Assembly (NCBI RefSeq): GCF_036014115.1
Contig: NZ_CP107913.1
Span: 4,511,001 to 4,575,000 of the forward strand
Source: Streptomyces sp. NBC_00448
GTDB taxonomy: Bacteria; Actinomycetota; Actinomycetes; Streptomycetales; Streptomycetaceae
Direction of reading: 5' to 3'
DNA length: 64,000 nucleotides
In this document: piece by piece, positions 1 through 10,500 of the stretch
Position numbering within the stretch: position 1 is the first letter of the stretch
Layout of the letters: each line of letters opens with the position of its first letter
Notes under the pieces: model-generated
Database searches by the model: none
What the model was told of the DNA's origin: nothing
What the model saw: only the letters and a program-made list of their open reading frames with translations
Position numbers and translations under genes: made by a program

Positions 1-3000
1 CAGTTGCTTGCGCCGCTTGACCCACTGGTCGAGCCGGTTCTCCAGCCGCAGGCGGGCCCGGTTTGCCGCGTCTTCTCCGCCTGCTGAGTGTGTCCGCCGT
101 ACGAGAGCCTCGATGAGCTCGCCGGCGAAGTGCTGCTCGGCCTCGATCCACCCCGCCCCGTTCTCCGGGGAGAGCCCCCGGCCGGCCTTCGTCGCCTGGA
201 GGACTCGCGCGGCGCTTACCAGCACGCCGTCCAGGCCACGCTCCAGTGAGGTCACCGAGAACGGCGTCACGGAGAGTGCTTCGACCTGGGCGTAGAAGGT
301 CTCGTGGTAGTGGCGGAACTGCTCGAAGTGCGCGAGGTCCCTGGGCCGCGCCCAGTTCCCGAGGGCGAGGACCAGCCCAGGCTTGTCCGCAAGGCGGCCG
401 ACGCGGGAGGAAGCCTGGATGTACTCCGCGGTGTTCTTCGGCTGCCCCACGACGAGCATCAGCCCGAGACGGGTCACGTCCACGCCGACCTGGAGCATGG
501 AGGTGGCGAGGACCACGTCGTACGGATTGGTCTCCCGCGTCGGCTCCGGCTTCTTCGCCTCCCGCAGGGCTCGCCGGTTCCGCCTGCCCGCTGTGGAGTC
601 GAAGCCCGGGTCGAAGGGAAGCGCCATCTGGTCCAGGGTCGCGGTGATGTCCGCGCTGGCCACCCGCGAGGTCAGTTCGGCGACGTGCAGCGACCCGTAG
701 TCGGTGCCCGTGCGGCGCGGGAGCCTCGACCAGGGGCGGCCCTTGGTCAACGCGGTCTGGATGTCGTCGCTCATGTACCGGGCCATGCCGGCGAGCTCAC
801 GTGTGGCGGAGAAGTACCCGACCAGGGTCATGTACGGGTCGGCGGCGCTTCCGCACCGGTCGAGTAGCAACTGCCCACTGGCCATGAGTACTTCAGCCAC
901 CCGGATCTCCGCCGTGGTCAGGCGCACCCCTGTCGTGCTGACACCGATGTAGCGACGGCCCGGATGCGCTTCGGAGACCGGGATCTCCTTGGAGAAGAAG
1001 GTGCTGCCCGCGTCCAGGACCTGCGGCGGGAAGATCCTGACGTCCCGGCCGTAGAGCGCCTTCACCTGCTCCGACGCGTTGCGGGCGGTGGCTGTAGACG
1101 CGACCAGCAGCGGGCGCACCGGCCGCCCGTCCTTCGTCTTCCAGTCGGTCATCACGTCGATGGCCACCTCGAACAGGCCCACGGTCGTGCCGAGCGCCCC
1201 GGTGATCAGGTGCAGCTCGTCCTGGATGACCAGGTCCGGGGGCCGCAGCCGCATAGCCGGGTGGACGGGGGCCGCCGGCCAGCCGTCCTTCTTCGGGTGC
1301 TTGTTGCCGTCCTTGATGTCGCAGTGCTGGTAGTCGGGGTGGACGAACCCGTGCCGGTCACAGCGCCGCGAGACATGCCCGAAGAGCGAAGCTGCCTCAC
1401 CCTCGCGTGCGAGGCGGGCGAACTTGTCCACGGTGGCGATGACGAACGCCGGTGCGAGCCGGTAGATCTCCTCGTCCACGGTGAGTACGGGCAGCCCGTC
1501 CGGTACCTCGCCGCCGTCGGCGAACGGGCAGTCGGCGAGCTCGTCCCCGCAGTACACGTAGACCCTGCGGTAGGTCGGCTCGGTACGCACGTCGCGGGCC
1601 TCGACACGGGTGCCGCACCAGGGGCAGCGCTGGATCTGGAGCACGGTGAGCCGGTAGCCGCGGCCACCGTGGACCTTCTGCAGCTGCTCGGCGGCCTCCT
1701 CGTACCGCTTCGGGCTCACATCCGTCCCGACCCACAGCCCGATTCGGAAGGGCTCCTCCCCCCACGTGGCCTCGTCTTCGCGTCGCGCCAGCTCCGCCGC
1801 GCAGACCAGGGTGGTGGCGCGCTGGAACTGCTGGGCGGTGAGGAGCCGGAGCGTGTACCGCATGAGGACGGCGACACCGGAACGCCCGTCCAGCGGCCCG
1901 GCGAAGGCGTCCACGACGCCCTGGCGGCGGCGGATCGCAAACGTGTAGGCGGCAAGGCCCAGGTACGCCTCGGTCTTGCCACCGCCGGTCGGGAAGAACA
2001 GCAGCTGCGCCGTGGCGAGGTCCGCGGAACGCCGCTCAGCGGCCGGGTCGGACAGCAGCGGCAACTGCATGAGCACGAAGGCGAGCTGGAAGGTACGCCA
2101 CGAATGCGCCAGCGCACCCTTCTCCGCGAGGATCGCGTCGCGGGCGTCGTCGATACTCTCCTCCGGCCGGCCCGCCCTCCGCTCCGCGACCTGTGACTGC
2201 ACACGCTGGTCAGCCATCACCCGGTTCATGAACCGGAAGCAGCGCAACGCCTCCTCGTCGGCGAGGAGATGGGCCAGGCCGGCTTCGAGCTGCTGCTGCA
2301 CGCTTCGCGCGTCGCCCACCGCCTCCATGGCCTCGGACCGCAGATGTTCCGGAAGGGCGCCGGCCCGCTGCTCCTCGCCGTCGAGCCAGGCCGCGTATCC
2401 GGTGACGATCGGTTCAAGGCCACTGCGCAGCTCTCCGATCGAGGCGGTCTGCAGTGCGCGCATGTCCAGTAGGGCGGCGCCGATCTCCTCGGCGGCCGTC
2501 TGCGGCGTCTCGCTGACCGGGAGCCATATCGTCCACACCTCGGTGGCCCGCCGTGCGCCCTCGGCTACCGCCCAGTCCACCGAGCATGTACGCCCGTGCG
2601 CGAACTCCAGGCGGTCGCGGTACTGGAGCCGTAGCCGGCGCAGTTCGTCATCCGGCTCCCAGCGGGTGTCCAGCAGCGCGTCATTGACGGGCAGGAACAC
2701 CTCCGCGCCGGCGGCCGAGATGGTGAGCTTGGTCTGGTAGAGCCACGCCTCCACCGGGATCTTCCGCGGGGTCTCCCGGTCGTTGCAGAGCGCCACCTCG
2801 ATGAGGCGGCAGCCGCGCTCGGGGTCGTCATAACGGTCCACCCGCAGCAGGACCTTGTCGTGGAGCACGATCTCGGTCGTGCAGGACGTGGCCAGGTCGG
2901 CAGGCCTGATGGTCTTGATGACGGCGTGCGGAACACGCTGGTAGCGTCGCTGGGCCGGGGGTGGCGCCGCGCTCTCGTCCGCTGCCTGGCCTTCGCCGTG

Positions 3001-3495
3001 CTTCTCCCTGATGGACTCGTACGTGCCCCACGTGGCGGTCACGGTGAACTCGTCCAGGTCGTCGGGGATTTGGCAGCGCAGCCCCATCGACGCCGGGATC
3101 ATCAGCCCGCGCTTCTGCGGCTGGTCCTCGACTGCGTCCTCATCCGAGCTGGCGCTGCTGTCGTCGACGGCGGTGAGCGGCACGCCCCGGCTCTCCGCGG
3201 CATCCACGGCGTCGCCCACGTCGGTGGCCGCGTCGTCCGAGCCTGCCTCGCCGGGATCGTCGTGCCCGGCGGTCAGCCGTACGGGCGCGATCCTGCCGAC
3301 TAGGTAAGCCGCATCGGGGACGCCTTCGAGGATCTCCTCCGGCCCGTTAGCCGGGCCGAGAAGCTCGCGCTCCAGGATGTCAACGAGGTTCTCGCGAGCA
3401 GTCCAGGAACGCCCGTCCGGTTCGACGGCAAGCCGGTAGGCCGGCGCCTCGGCTGCGCCGCCGGTCTGGGCGCCATCGCGCCGGGGGGTGGTCAC
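1..3495 (-). CDS. drmA: DISARM helicase DrmA (C-terminus off left edge)
   Basis: This is the core SF2 helicase of the DISARM anti-phage system, which acts on incoming DNA together with DrmB. The frame opens at a GTG (3495-3493), one base after the drmMI stop, and stays open to base 1, giving 1165 codons without a stop. The N-terminus carries the ELLGP..GPEE..YLVGRIAP signature seen at the start of DrmA proteins. Walker A is FPTGGGKTEAYLG around residue 507. A cysteine-rich segment (CPWCG, CGDELADCP) lies near 620-650. The DEAH-type box reads IQDELHLIT near 758, and the SF2 C-lobe motif QASSRVGR is near residue 1020. The next genes leftward should be drmB and drmC. The family call is strong; the true C-terminus is not visible. 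Confidence 0.93.
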   Translation of the reverse strand, partial: MTTPRRDGAQTGGAAEAPAYRLAVEPDGRSWTARENLVDILERELLGPANGPEEILEGVPDAAYLVGRIAPVRLTAGHDDPGEAGSDDAATDVGDAVDAAESRGVPLTAVDDSSASSDEDAVEDQPQKRGLMIPASMGLRCQIPDDLDEFTVTATWGTYESIREKHGEGQAADESAAPPPAQRRYQRVPHAVIKTIRPADLATSCTTEIVLHDKVLLRVDRYDDPERGCRLIEVALCNDRETPRKIPVEAWLYQTKLTISAAGAEVFLPVNDALLDTRWEPDDELRRLRLQYRDRLEFAHGRTCSVDWAVAEGARRATEVWTIWLPVSETPQTAAEEIGAALLDMRALQTASIGELRSGLEPIVTGYAAWLDGEEQRAGALPEHLRSEAMEAVGDARSVQQQLEAGLAHLLADEEALRCFRFMNRVMADQRVQSQVAERRAGRPEESIDDARDAILAEKGALAHSWRTFQLAFVLMQLPLLSDPAAERRSADLATAQLLFFPTGGGKTEAYLGLAAYTFAIRRRQGVVDAFAGPLDGRSGVAVLMRYTLRLLTAQQFQRATTLVCAAELARREDEATWGEEPFRIGLWVGTDVSPKRYEEAAEQLQKVHGGRGYRLTVLQIQRCPWCGTRVEARDVRTEPTYRRVYVYCGDELADCPFADGGEVPDGLPVLTVDEEIYRLAPAFVIATVDKFARLAREGEAASLFGHVSRRCDRHGFVHPDYQHCDIKDGNKHPKKDGWPAAPVHPAMRLRPPDLVIQDELHLITGALGTTVGLFEVAIDVMTDWKTKDGRPVRPLLVASTATARNASEQVKALYGRDVRIFPPQVLDAGSTFFSKEIPVSEAHPGRRYIGVSTTGVRLTTAEIRVAEVLMASGQLLLDRCGSAADPYMTLVGYFSATRELAGMARYMSDDIQTALTKGRPWSRLPRRTGTDYGSLHVAELTSRVASADITATLDQMALPFDPGFDSTAGRRNRRALREAKKPEPTRETNPYDVVLATSMLQVGVDVTRLGLMLVVGQPKNTAEYIQASSRVGRLADKPGLVLALGNWARPRDLAHFEQFRHYHETFYAQVEALSVTPFSVTSLERGLDGVLVSAARVLQATKAGRGLSPENGAGWIEAEQHFAGELIEALVRRTHSAGGEDAANRARLRLENRLDQWVKRRKQL

Positions 3496-3496
3496 G

Positions 3497-6400
3497 TTAG
3501 CCCTCCTCGTCCTCGCTGTCGTCATTCTCGTCCAGGGCACTGACATCGCCCTGCGCGGCAGCCCGCCGATGGTTTTCTTCGAGGAGCCGGTCCAGGATGT
3601 CCACGCGGGCCGTCGGGCTCACCGTCCAGCGCTGCATCTGGCGGTAGGTGTGGAAGCCGTGGTCCAGCGGGACGTCGTCCCACCCGTAGGCCGCCATGAC
3701 GGCGTGGTCGAGTTCAACGTGGATCTGGCGGAGCCGGGCGACGTCGGGGTCGGCGGAATCCGCGATGTCGGGGTCGTTGACGAGGTTGTAGAGCTTGGTC
3801 AGTCCGAGGTGGCGGCGGATCATGATCTCGCGCCGCTCAGTGTCGAGAGTGAGGCCAGCCGTGGTGAGATCATTCGCGTTCCGCGGTAGGGGAAAGGTAC
3901 CGAAGACGTCTGAGGGCGTGTATCGAGGGTCATTCCGCAGGCCTGACCCGTACTTGATCGCCCAGGTCTGGTGCAGCGCAGAGGACAGCAATGCTTGATC
4001 GGCGTAGGAATCTGTGGCAAACACCCCAAGAGCGTGACTAAACACGGTTCCCGTAGGCACGCGCATGGGCATCACAGTCTTACTGACGAGCGTAATTGCC
4101 AAAACCTCATTCAAGTTTGCGATCGCCTTCCGCAACGATGGCAACCTTTCACCGAACTGCCACCAATACTCCCTGTACACCTTTCGATTATTTTTCGCTC
4201 GTTCTGGCTTCACTCGCTCCAGAACTCGCTCGTAGGGCAGTCTGTACGAATGCGCCTGCGACTGCGTCCGATCGTTGAAGTCGATGACATATCGCGAAGC
4301 GGAACCGTCAGGTCGAGAGTTGAGATCTTCGCCATTAAGGTAAGGAAAGAGGACCTCCCTGTTACGCTCATCGACATCGATCCAGGCCACTGCTTCTTCG
4401 GGCTCCAGAACAAAGCCCATCCCCAGAACGTAGCAGCCGATAAAGGCGACTCCAGCGTTCTCAACCAACCGCACAGGAACACTGTGCACTCGGCCCCCTG
4501 GTTCCAAGAGCGTAGAAATCCACTCCGCCTCGGTCTCGTCGGCGAGTCGGGGGACCCCCACCGCCACGCGTTTTCGAGTCCCCCATACCGCCGCATACTC
4601 GAGATTCGCACTTACGGCGGGCCATGGTCGGCTTTGGATTGCCCGGGTGATCGTGAATTCTTGCGCAGCCAGTCGATCGAGGCCGACCTTCCGAGTGGCA
4701 CCCTGGGCAACCGTATTCGTTGCAATAAGCCCGAGCCCACCTCGTGACGACAATATCTCATACGCGCGAAGGAAGAAATACGCAACAAGATCAGCACTAC
4801 CCTTCGCGCCACCCGCAAGCACATTGACGAACCAGTCGCGAACGTTAGTTCCCAGAGGCCCGCTGAGCTTCTTTCCCCCCAGAAACGGCGGGTTCCCGAC
4901 CACCGCGTCGAACCCACCCCGCTCCATCACATCCGGAACCGCCAGAATCCAATGGAGGGGCTTCCACCGCTCGTAATCCGTCACCGCTGTCGGCGTGAGC
5001 CCGGCCGCTAGGATTCCATCGAGCATCGCTCGATCCGGTTCCGCACCCGCCGCGGGGTAAGCCGCCTCAATCGCAATCCGCAGGTTCTCGTACGCCGCCT
5101 TCAGCTGCCTCCCCGGCTTGCCGCCCCATCGGAGACCAGCCGCGATCACTCCGTCAGCGATGTCCGCCGCTTGCGCTGTCAGCTCCTGGTACCGGCGCCA
5201 CAGCCGACGCTTCGACGCTGCCGAGCGCTGGGGGTCGTTGTCGTCCACCTCCGTCGCGAGTTGACGACGCAGGCGGCTGGCGCGGTCAAGGACATCGTCG
5301 ATGTCCACGGAGAAGACGCTGAGCTGGTTGCCAGCCGAGTCAGGGTCGATGTGCAGACGGCGCAGCTGCTCCGCGTCTGTCAGGCCCAGCAGCGCGTTGC
5401 CGTGCAGCACCTTGTCGTCGACGAAAGAGAACGGGAGCTTCGGGTCGAGCGACACGAGCCACAGCGACAGTTTGCACATCTCCACGGCCATGCCGTTGAT
5501 GTCCGCCCCGTACAGGCAGCTTGCGACGACCATCCTTATGGCGTGGACGTGCAGGTCATGCGGGGTCCGCCCGTGCGCCACGCCCTCCCGCTGCCACGCC
5601 TCGACCAACCGGTCCGCCAAGAACCGGGCCGCAGCCACAAGAAACGCGCCCGAGCCGCAGGCGATGTCGGCGATGCGGAGGTCGAGGATCTGGTCGGAGT
5701 CGATCGGCTGCCAGGCTTCCTGGTCCGCGGTCTGGTGGGGGCCGGGCGAGTAGACGAGGGGCATCAGCGCGTACTGCACGACCTCCTCGGCCAGCGAGCG
5801 TGGCGTGTAGTGCGCGCCCGCAGAGGCGCGGGACGGGGTTTCCACGAGCAGGACGCCGCCGGGTTCGACCACGAGGGGGCGGTTGCGCAGGTCGCGGCGG
5901 ATGATGCCGATGAACGGGCGCAGCCGGTCGCGGAGTACGGGGTCGTCGGTGACGTCGCGGAGGGCGGTCTCGGTGTCGCCGAGGGTGTCGCCGGCCTTCA
6001 ACGCCTTGGTGAGGGCGGCTTTGCTCGGCGGCTTCGCGGCTGGCTGGTCCTGCTTGACCCAGGCGAGGATCGCGTCGGCAAGCGCAGCGTCCGTGTGCTT
6101 GGCGGCGGCGAGTTCCTCGAGAGCCGCGAGCGGGATCTCGGGCTCCGACCCGGCGCTTCCGATGAGGCCGACGATGCCCTCTTCCACGGGTTCGCAGGAG
6201 TAGCCGAGCAGGCCCTCGTAGATGTAGCCGATCTGCTCGACGTCGATGTCGCGGAAAGAGATCCGCCGGGCGCCGCCGGTCAGGTGGGCGATCTGGACGG
6301 CGCGCAGGACTTCGAGCATGACGCGGTCGCTCACCGTGATGGCGAGGGTGTCCTGGGAGTTGCAGGTGGTGAGGAAGGGGTAGCGGGCCGGGTCGAAGAG

Positions 6401-7519
6401 GGAGCCGCCGTATTCGGGCAGCCGCAGGTCTTCGAAGGTCGCGCCCCGGTAGAGGGCTTGGGAGGTGGCGAGGAGGCGGTGCCAGGTCAGGAAGGTGGCG
6501 TCGAGGGACTGCTCGCCTTCCTCCTTCTCACGGGCGTCGAGCAGGTCGAGTTCGTCGCTGATGCCGTAGCCCATGGCGAAGAGCCGGCCCTGCGGCAGGA
6601 GCCCGCGCTCCTCGGCGAAGAGCAGGAAGACGACGCGCATCATGACCGTGACGGCGGCTTCGTAGACGTCCCCACGCTTGTCCGGCAACGGGTCGGGCTC
6701 ACCGCGGCGGCGGGCTTCCAAGGCGCCTTCGGACAGGGCCTGGACGATGAGTTCGACGGCGCGGCGGACTTGGGTACCGAGGGCTTCGGTGATCTTCTCG
6801 GCGGCGGTGACGGACTCGCCGAAGAGTTCGGTCAGCCGGTCCTCGGGCTTGCCGCCGACCAGGCGGCGGCGCTGGAGGAGTTCGATGAAGGCGTTGCGGG
6901 TGGCTGGCTCCTCGATCCAGGTCTGGGCGTCGACGATGCCGGAGGCGACCATGGTCTTCGCGCGGGCGCTGACGATCGCCCACCAGCGGCCGTCGGTGAC
7001 GACGCCGATCGGGACGCCGGAGGCACGGAGCAACTCCTCCATGCGGTCGATGTAGCTGGCCGACCAACCGTCGGTGAGGGGGTCGCGCAGCGAGTCCGTC
7101 GGGTCCGCGACGAGGACGAGGGCTGCTGCGGCGTCCGCGTGGACGAGGGCTCCGTCGGCACGGACGGTGACGGTGTAATCGGGTGAGCGGACCTCGGCGG
7201 CGGCCGGGGCGTGGGCGGTGTATTCGGCGCCCCAGCGCAGGCCTTGGCGCAGGACGAGGTCCACCCAGGTGCCGCGGGCACCACGGTAGAGGTCGAGTGC
7301 GGCTGGGTCGTCGCGGTTCTCGTCCCAGTTCTCCCACGCCTTCTCGAAGGCGGGCTTGGCGTCCTTGATGGCGTCCAGGGCTCGGGCGTCGGGCTGCGGG
7401 ATGCCCTGCCGGTAGACGCGCTCCAGTGCGGGGACCGCAAGGAACGGGCCGTCGGCGTCCACGAGTTCGAGCCAGGCTCGGTGCAGGTCGGCAGTGCTCG
7501 GGGGGCGCTTGCGGCTCAT
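3497..7519 (-). CDS. drmMI: DISARM class 1 DNA adenine methyltransferase DrmMI
   Basis: This is an N6-adenine DNA methyltransferase that should mark host DNA so that DISARM does not attack it. The start is the ATG at 7519, which overlaps the drmD stop as ATGA; an open frame runs further upstream but lies inside drmD. The product is 1340 residues. SAM-binding motif I (DIACGSGAF) lies near residue 615 and the catalytic NPPF motif (VVGNPPFLGG) near 876. About 450 residues follow NPPF and probably include the target-recognition region. That part (roughly 3,960-4,960) is only about 50% GC in several stretches, against about 70% on either side. The order drmD-drmMI-drmA is that of class 1 DISARM. 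A type IIG-like or BREX PglX-like enzyme is the alternative, but the neighbours argue against it. Confidence 0.92.
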   Translation of the reverse strand: MSRKRPPSTADLHRAWLELVDADGPFLAVPALERVYRQGIPQPDARALDAIKDAKPAFEKAWENWDENRDDPAALDLYRGARGTWVDLVLRQGLRWGAEYTAHAPAAAEVRSPDYTVTVRADGALVHADAAAALVLVADPTDSLRDPLTDGWSASYIDRMEELLRASGVPIGVVTDGRWWAIVSARAKTMVASGIVDAQTWIEEPATRNAFIELLQRRRLVGGKPEDRLTELFGESVTAAEKITEALGTQVRRAVELIVQALSEGALEARRRGEPDPLPDKRGDVYEAAVTVMMRVVFLLFAEERGLLPQGRLFAMGYGISDELDLLDAREKEEGEQSLDATFLTWHRLLATSQALYRGATFEDLRLPEYGGSLFDPARYPFLTTCNSQDTLAITVSDRVMLEVLRAVQIAHLTGGARRISFRDIDVEQIGYIYEGLLGYSCEPVEEGIVGLIGSAGSEPEIPLAALEELAAAKHTDAALADAILAWVKQDQPAAKPPSKAALTKALKAGDTLGDTETALRDVTDDPVLRDRLRPFIGIIRRDLRNRPLVVEPGGVLLVETPSRASAGAHYTPRSLAEEVVQYALMPLVYSPGPHQTADQEAWQPIDSDQILDLRIADIACGSGAFLVAAARFLADRLVEAWQREGVAHGRTPHDLHVHAIRMVVASCLYGADINGMAVEMCKLSLWLVSLDPKLPFSFVDDKVLHGNALLGLTDAEQLRRLHIDPDSAGNQLSVFSVDIDDVLDRASRLRRQLATEVDDNDPQRSAASKRRLWRRYQELTAQAADIADGVIAAGLRWGGKPGRQLKAAYENLRIAIEAAYPAAGAEPDRAMLDGILAAGLTPTAVTDYERWKPLHWILAVPDVMERGGFDAVVGNPPFLGGKKLSGPLGTNVRDWFVNVLAGGAKGSADLVAYFFLRAYEILSSRGGLGLIATNTVAQGATRKVGLDRLAAQEFTITRAIQSRPWPAVSANLEYAAVWGTRKRVAVGVPRLADETEAEWISTLLEPGGRVHSVPVRLVENAGVAFIGCYVLGMGFVLEPEEAVAWIDVDERNREVLFPYLNGEDLNSRPDGSASRYVIDFNDRTQSQAHSYRLPYERVLERVKPERAKNNRKVYREYWWQFGERLPSLRKAIANLNEVLAITLVSKTVMPMRVPTGTVFSHALGVFATDSYADQALLSSALHQTWAIKYGSGLRNDPRYTPSDVFGTFPLPRNANDLTTAGLTLDTERREIMIRRHLGLTKLYNLVNDPDIADSADPDVARLRQIHVELDHAVMAAYGWDDVPLDHGFHTYRQMQRWTVSPTARVDILDRLLEENHRRAAAQGDVSALDENDDSEDEEG

Positions 7520-10500
7520 GCGGTGACCGCTCCGTTCTCGGCGTCTTCGGGGGTCAGTGCGAACACGACCGCGGCGGCGGACACGTACGGCTTGATGTCG
7601 CTGTAGCGCTCCTGGATCGAGGCGACTTCGCGCTGCTCCTCGTCGTCCAGGCTGTCGAGGCGTTCGTACATGCGTTGCAGATCGCGGCGGCGCTGCTTCT
7701 GCTGGTCGTCGGTGAACAGCAGCTCGTCCTCCGCCTGGATGGCCCGCTCCAGGCGGTCGCGGGACTCGCACAGGTTGATCCGGAAGGCCTCGAAGATCTC
7801 CCGGGCGCGCTGGATGTCGGCGTCCCGGCGGTGGGCGAGGGCTTCGGTGACTTTCTCCTGCCTGCTGGCGCTCTTGCGATCCATCGCCGTCAGCAGGCGG
7901 GTGCGCAACCGGCCACCGTCGTCGTTCCACTGGGCGGCGAGCCTGGCCCGTACCGGCTCGTCGGTCAGGACCAGGTCCTCGGAGTCGAGCGTCTCGTCGA
8001 GCACCTGCTCGACCTTCGACTCCGCGAGTGCCTGGCCGCGCAGGCGCACACCGGTGAGGAAGACCTCCTCGTGCAGGCGCAGCCCGCCCCGGCCGACCAG
8101 GACGAGCCGTGAAACGGCGGCGACGCAGGACTCGGGCAGGCCGGGGGTGACGACGGCGGTGACCCGGTGCACCGGGGAGTCCGCGCTAAAGAGCGCGGAG
8201 CGCAGGGTGCGGGTAGCGCGCTGCATGAGGGCGTGCCCGAGGTGGATGTGGACGAGGTCGGTGCGGTGCTGCGCGGCTTGGTCGTCGAACGTGATGGGCC
8301 GCGGAACCCCCGGCTCCAGCCGGGTGTCGAGGCCGCGTAGGGACGGCTGCCAGGAACGGCCGAGGTTGGGGATCTCGAAGACCTGCGCGTCGGTGCGGTC
8401 GTCACCGATTTCGACCAAAGGCGGTTGGGCAGTCAGGGTGAGCGCGGTGTCCAGGACCCGTCGGGCGTTGGCCGGGGTGAGGTGCATGGCCGCTTTGCTG
8501 TCCTGGTACGTCTCGGAGAGCCGGGTGAGCTTGCGGTTGAGCTCCATGCCGCCGGCCAGCACGCGGGTGATCACTTCGTTGCCGTCGTCCGGTGCGGTCA
8601 GCCGGGCTTTGCGGGTCTTGCGGAGGGGGGCGAAGTGCTCTTGCACCTCGGCGTCGATGACCTGGTTGACCTTGCCGAGGTCCGCGGTGGCGTTGCCGAC
8701 CTTGGTGGCGATGATGCCCATGAACTTCATGTCCGCCTCGTACGTCGTGGAGGACGAGACGGGCATGAAGTGGTAGATCTGGGGGTTCTCCGGCTGGCCG
8801 TAGCGGTCGATACGGCCGATGCGCTGCTCCAGGCGGGACGGGTTGAAGGGGATGTCGAAGTTGACCAGCCGGTGGCAGTGGGCCTGGAGGTCGATGCCTT
8901 CTCCGGCGGAGTCGGTGGCGAGCAGTACGCGCACCGGGTGCTTGTCGGGGCTCTCGGTGAACCGGGCGCGGATCCGCTCCCGTTCGTCGGTCGGTGTGGA
9001 GCCCTGGATGACCTCCAGCACGTCGTCGTAGCCCCGCTGGCGGAGGATGCGCTCTATCCATTCGAGAGTGGCCGCGTATTCGGTGAAGACGACGACGCGT
9101 TCGTGGTTCCACGTGCCGTCGGGCCGGCAGACCGCGTTGAGGTAGGTCAGGAGTTCCGTCAGCCGGGAGTCGGGTTTGTGCTCGTACCCGCGCCCCCATG
9201 CGATGAGTTCGGCGATCTCGTCCGTGGTGGCGGTCGCCAGCGGGTCGGAGCCCTTGGAGTGCCGCAGTGCGGTGAACTCGGGGTGCTCGGCCGCGCCCTC
9301 CTCCTCGTCGGACTGGCCGCTGCCCAGGACCTCGGTGTAATAATCGTCCTCGTCGTCCATCCGGAGCTGACGGTCACTGGCCGCCGCGTCCTCGTACAGC
9401 TCGAGAGTGCGGGCGAACGACCACGGGCTGGACAAAAAACGCTTCTTCAGCAGCATCGCGACGATGTCGCCGCCTACTCCCTTGCCGTTAGCGCGGGCGC
9501 TGTCGGCCAGCAGCCGCTCCAACTGCGCGAACTGCTCCTGCTCCTTCGTGGACGGGGTGAAGGGGAGGGTCCGGAGCCTTCTGGGCTTGAACCCCTTGTC
9601 CGGGAGGTCGGTCTTCAGCCAGCGCACCATCACGTCCCGCAGCGCCTGCTCGTCGATGCTCGCGCCGCGGGTGAAGCGGCGGCCGTCGATCATTTCGAGG
9701 AGGGCCGTGAACGACTCCGAGTAGCCGTTGTGCGGGGTGGCGCTCAGGAACAGCCGGTGCTCGCAGGCCTCCGCCAGCTTCATGGTGGCCGTGGTCCGCT
9801 TGCTGTCCACCGCGTAGCCGCGCTGGCCAGGCGCGGTCGTCGGGCTGGCCGGCGCCACGTGGTGGGCCTCATCGACCACAAGTACGTCGAACGCGTACCG
9901 CCTGGCTGTGGTCGAGCTGCGGACGTCCGCGAGCACGTCGCGGAGCAGGCGCTGGGCCCGTAGCGACGGTAGCCACGCCATGCTCACGATCACACGCGGG
10001 AAGAGGCGGAAGGGGTTGGCGTTCAGCCCGTGGCTGCGGCGGACCTTCGCCATCAGCTCGCTGTTGACGATGACGAAGTCGAGGCCGAACTTCTCCCGCA
10101 TCTCATCCTGCCACTTCAGGGACAGGCTCGGCGGACAGACGATCACCACGGACCTCGCCCGGTGCCGCAGCAGGAGCTCCTGCACGACAAGGCCGGCCTC
10201 GATAGTCTTGCCGAGGCCCACGTCGTCCGCGAGCAGCAGGTTCGTACGCGAGGACTCCAGGGCGCGGCTGAGGGGCACCAGCTGATACGACTCGACGTTG
10301 GCGCCGCTGCGGAACGGGGCCTGGTACGAGTCCGCGTCCGCCGAGGTCACCGCGCCCCAGCGGACGGCGTCCACGAAGGCCGCGAGGGTGTTGGGGTCGT
10401 CGAACGCCTCTACGCGCACGGTCTCGGGCAGGCCCTGGTTGGGCGCGACGGTGTGCCCGACCTCCAGCTCCCAGACGACCGTGAGCTCCTGCCCGAGCCG

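Noticed and set aside
5171..7186. A 671-codon plus-strand frame opposite drmMI
   Set aside because: Antisense composition only. The minus strand carries methyltransferase motifs across the same bases.
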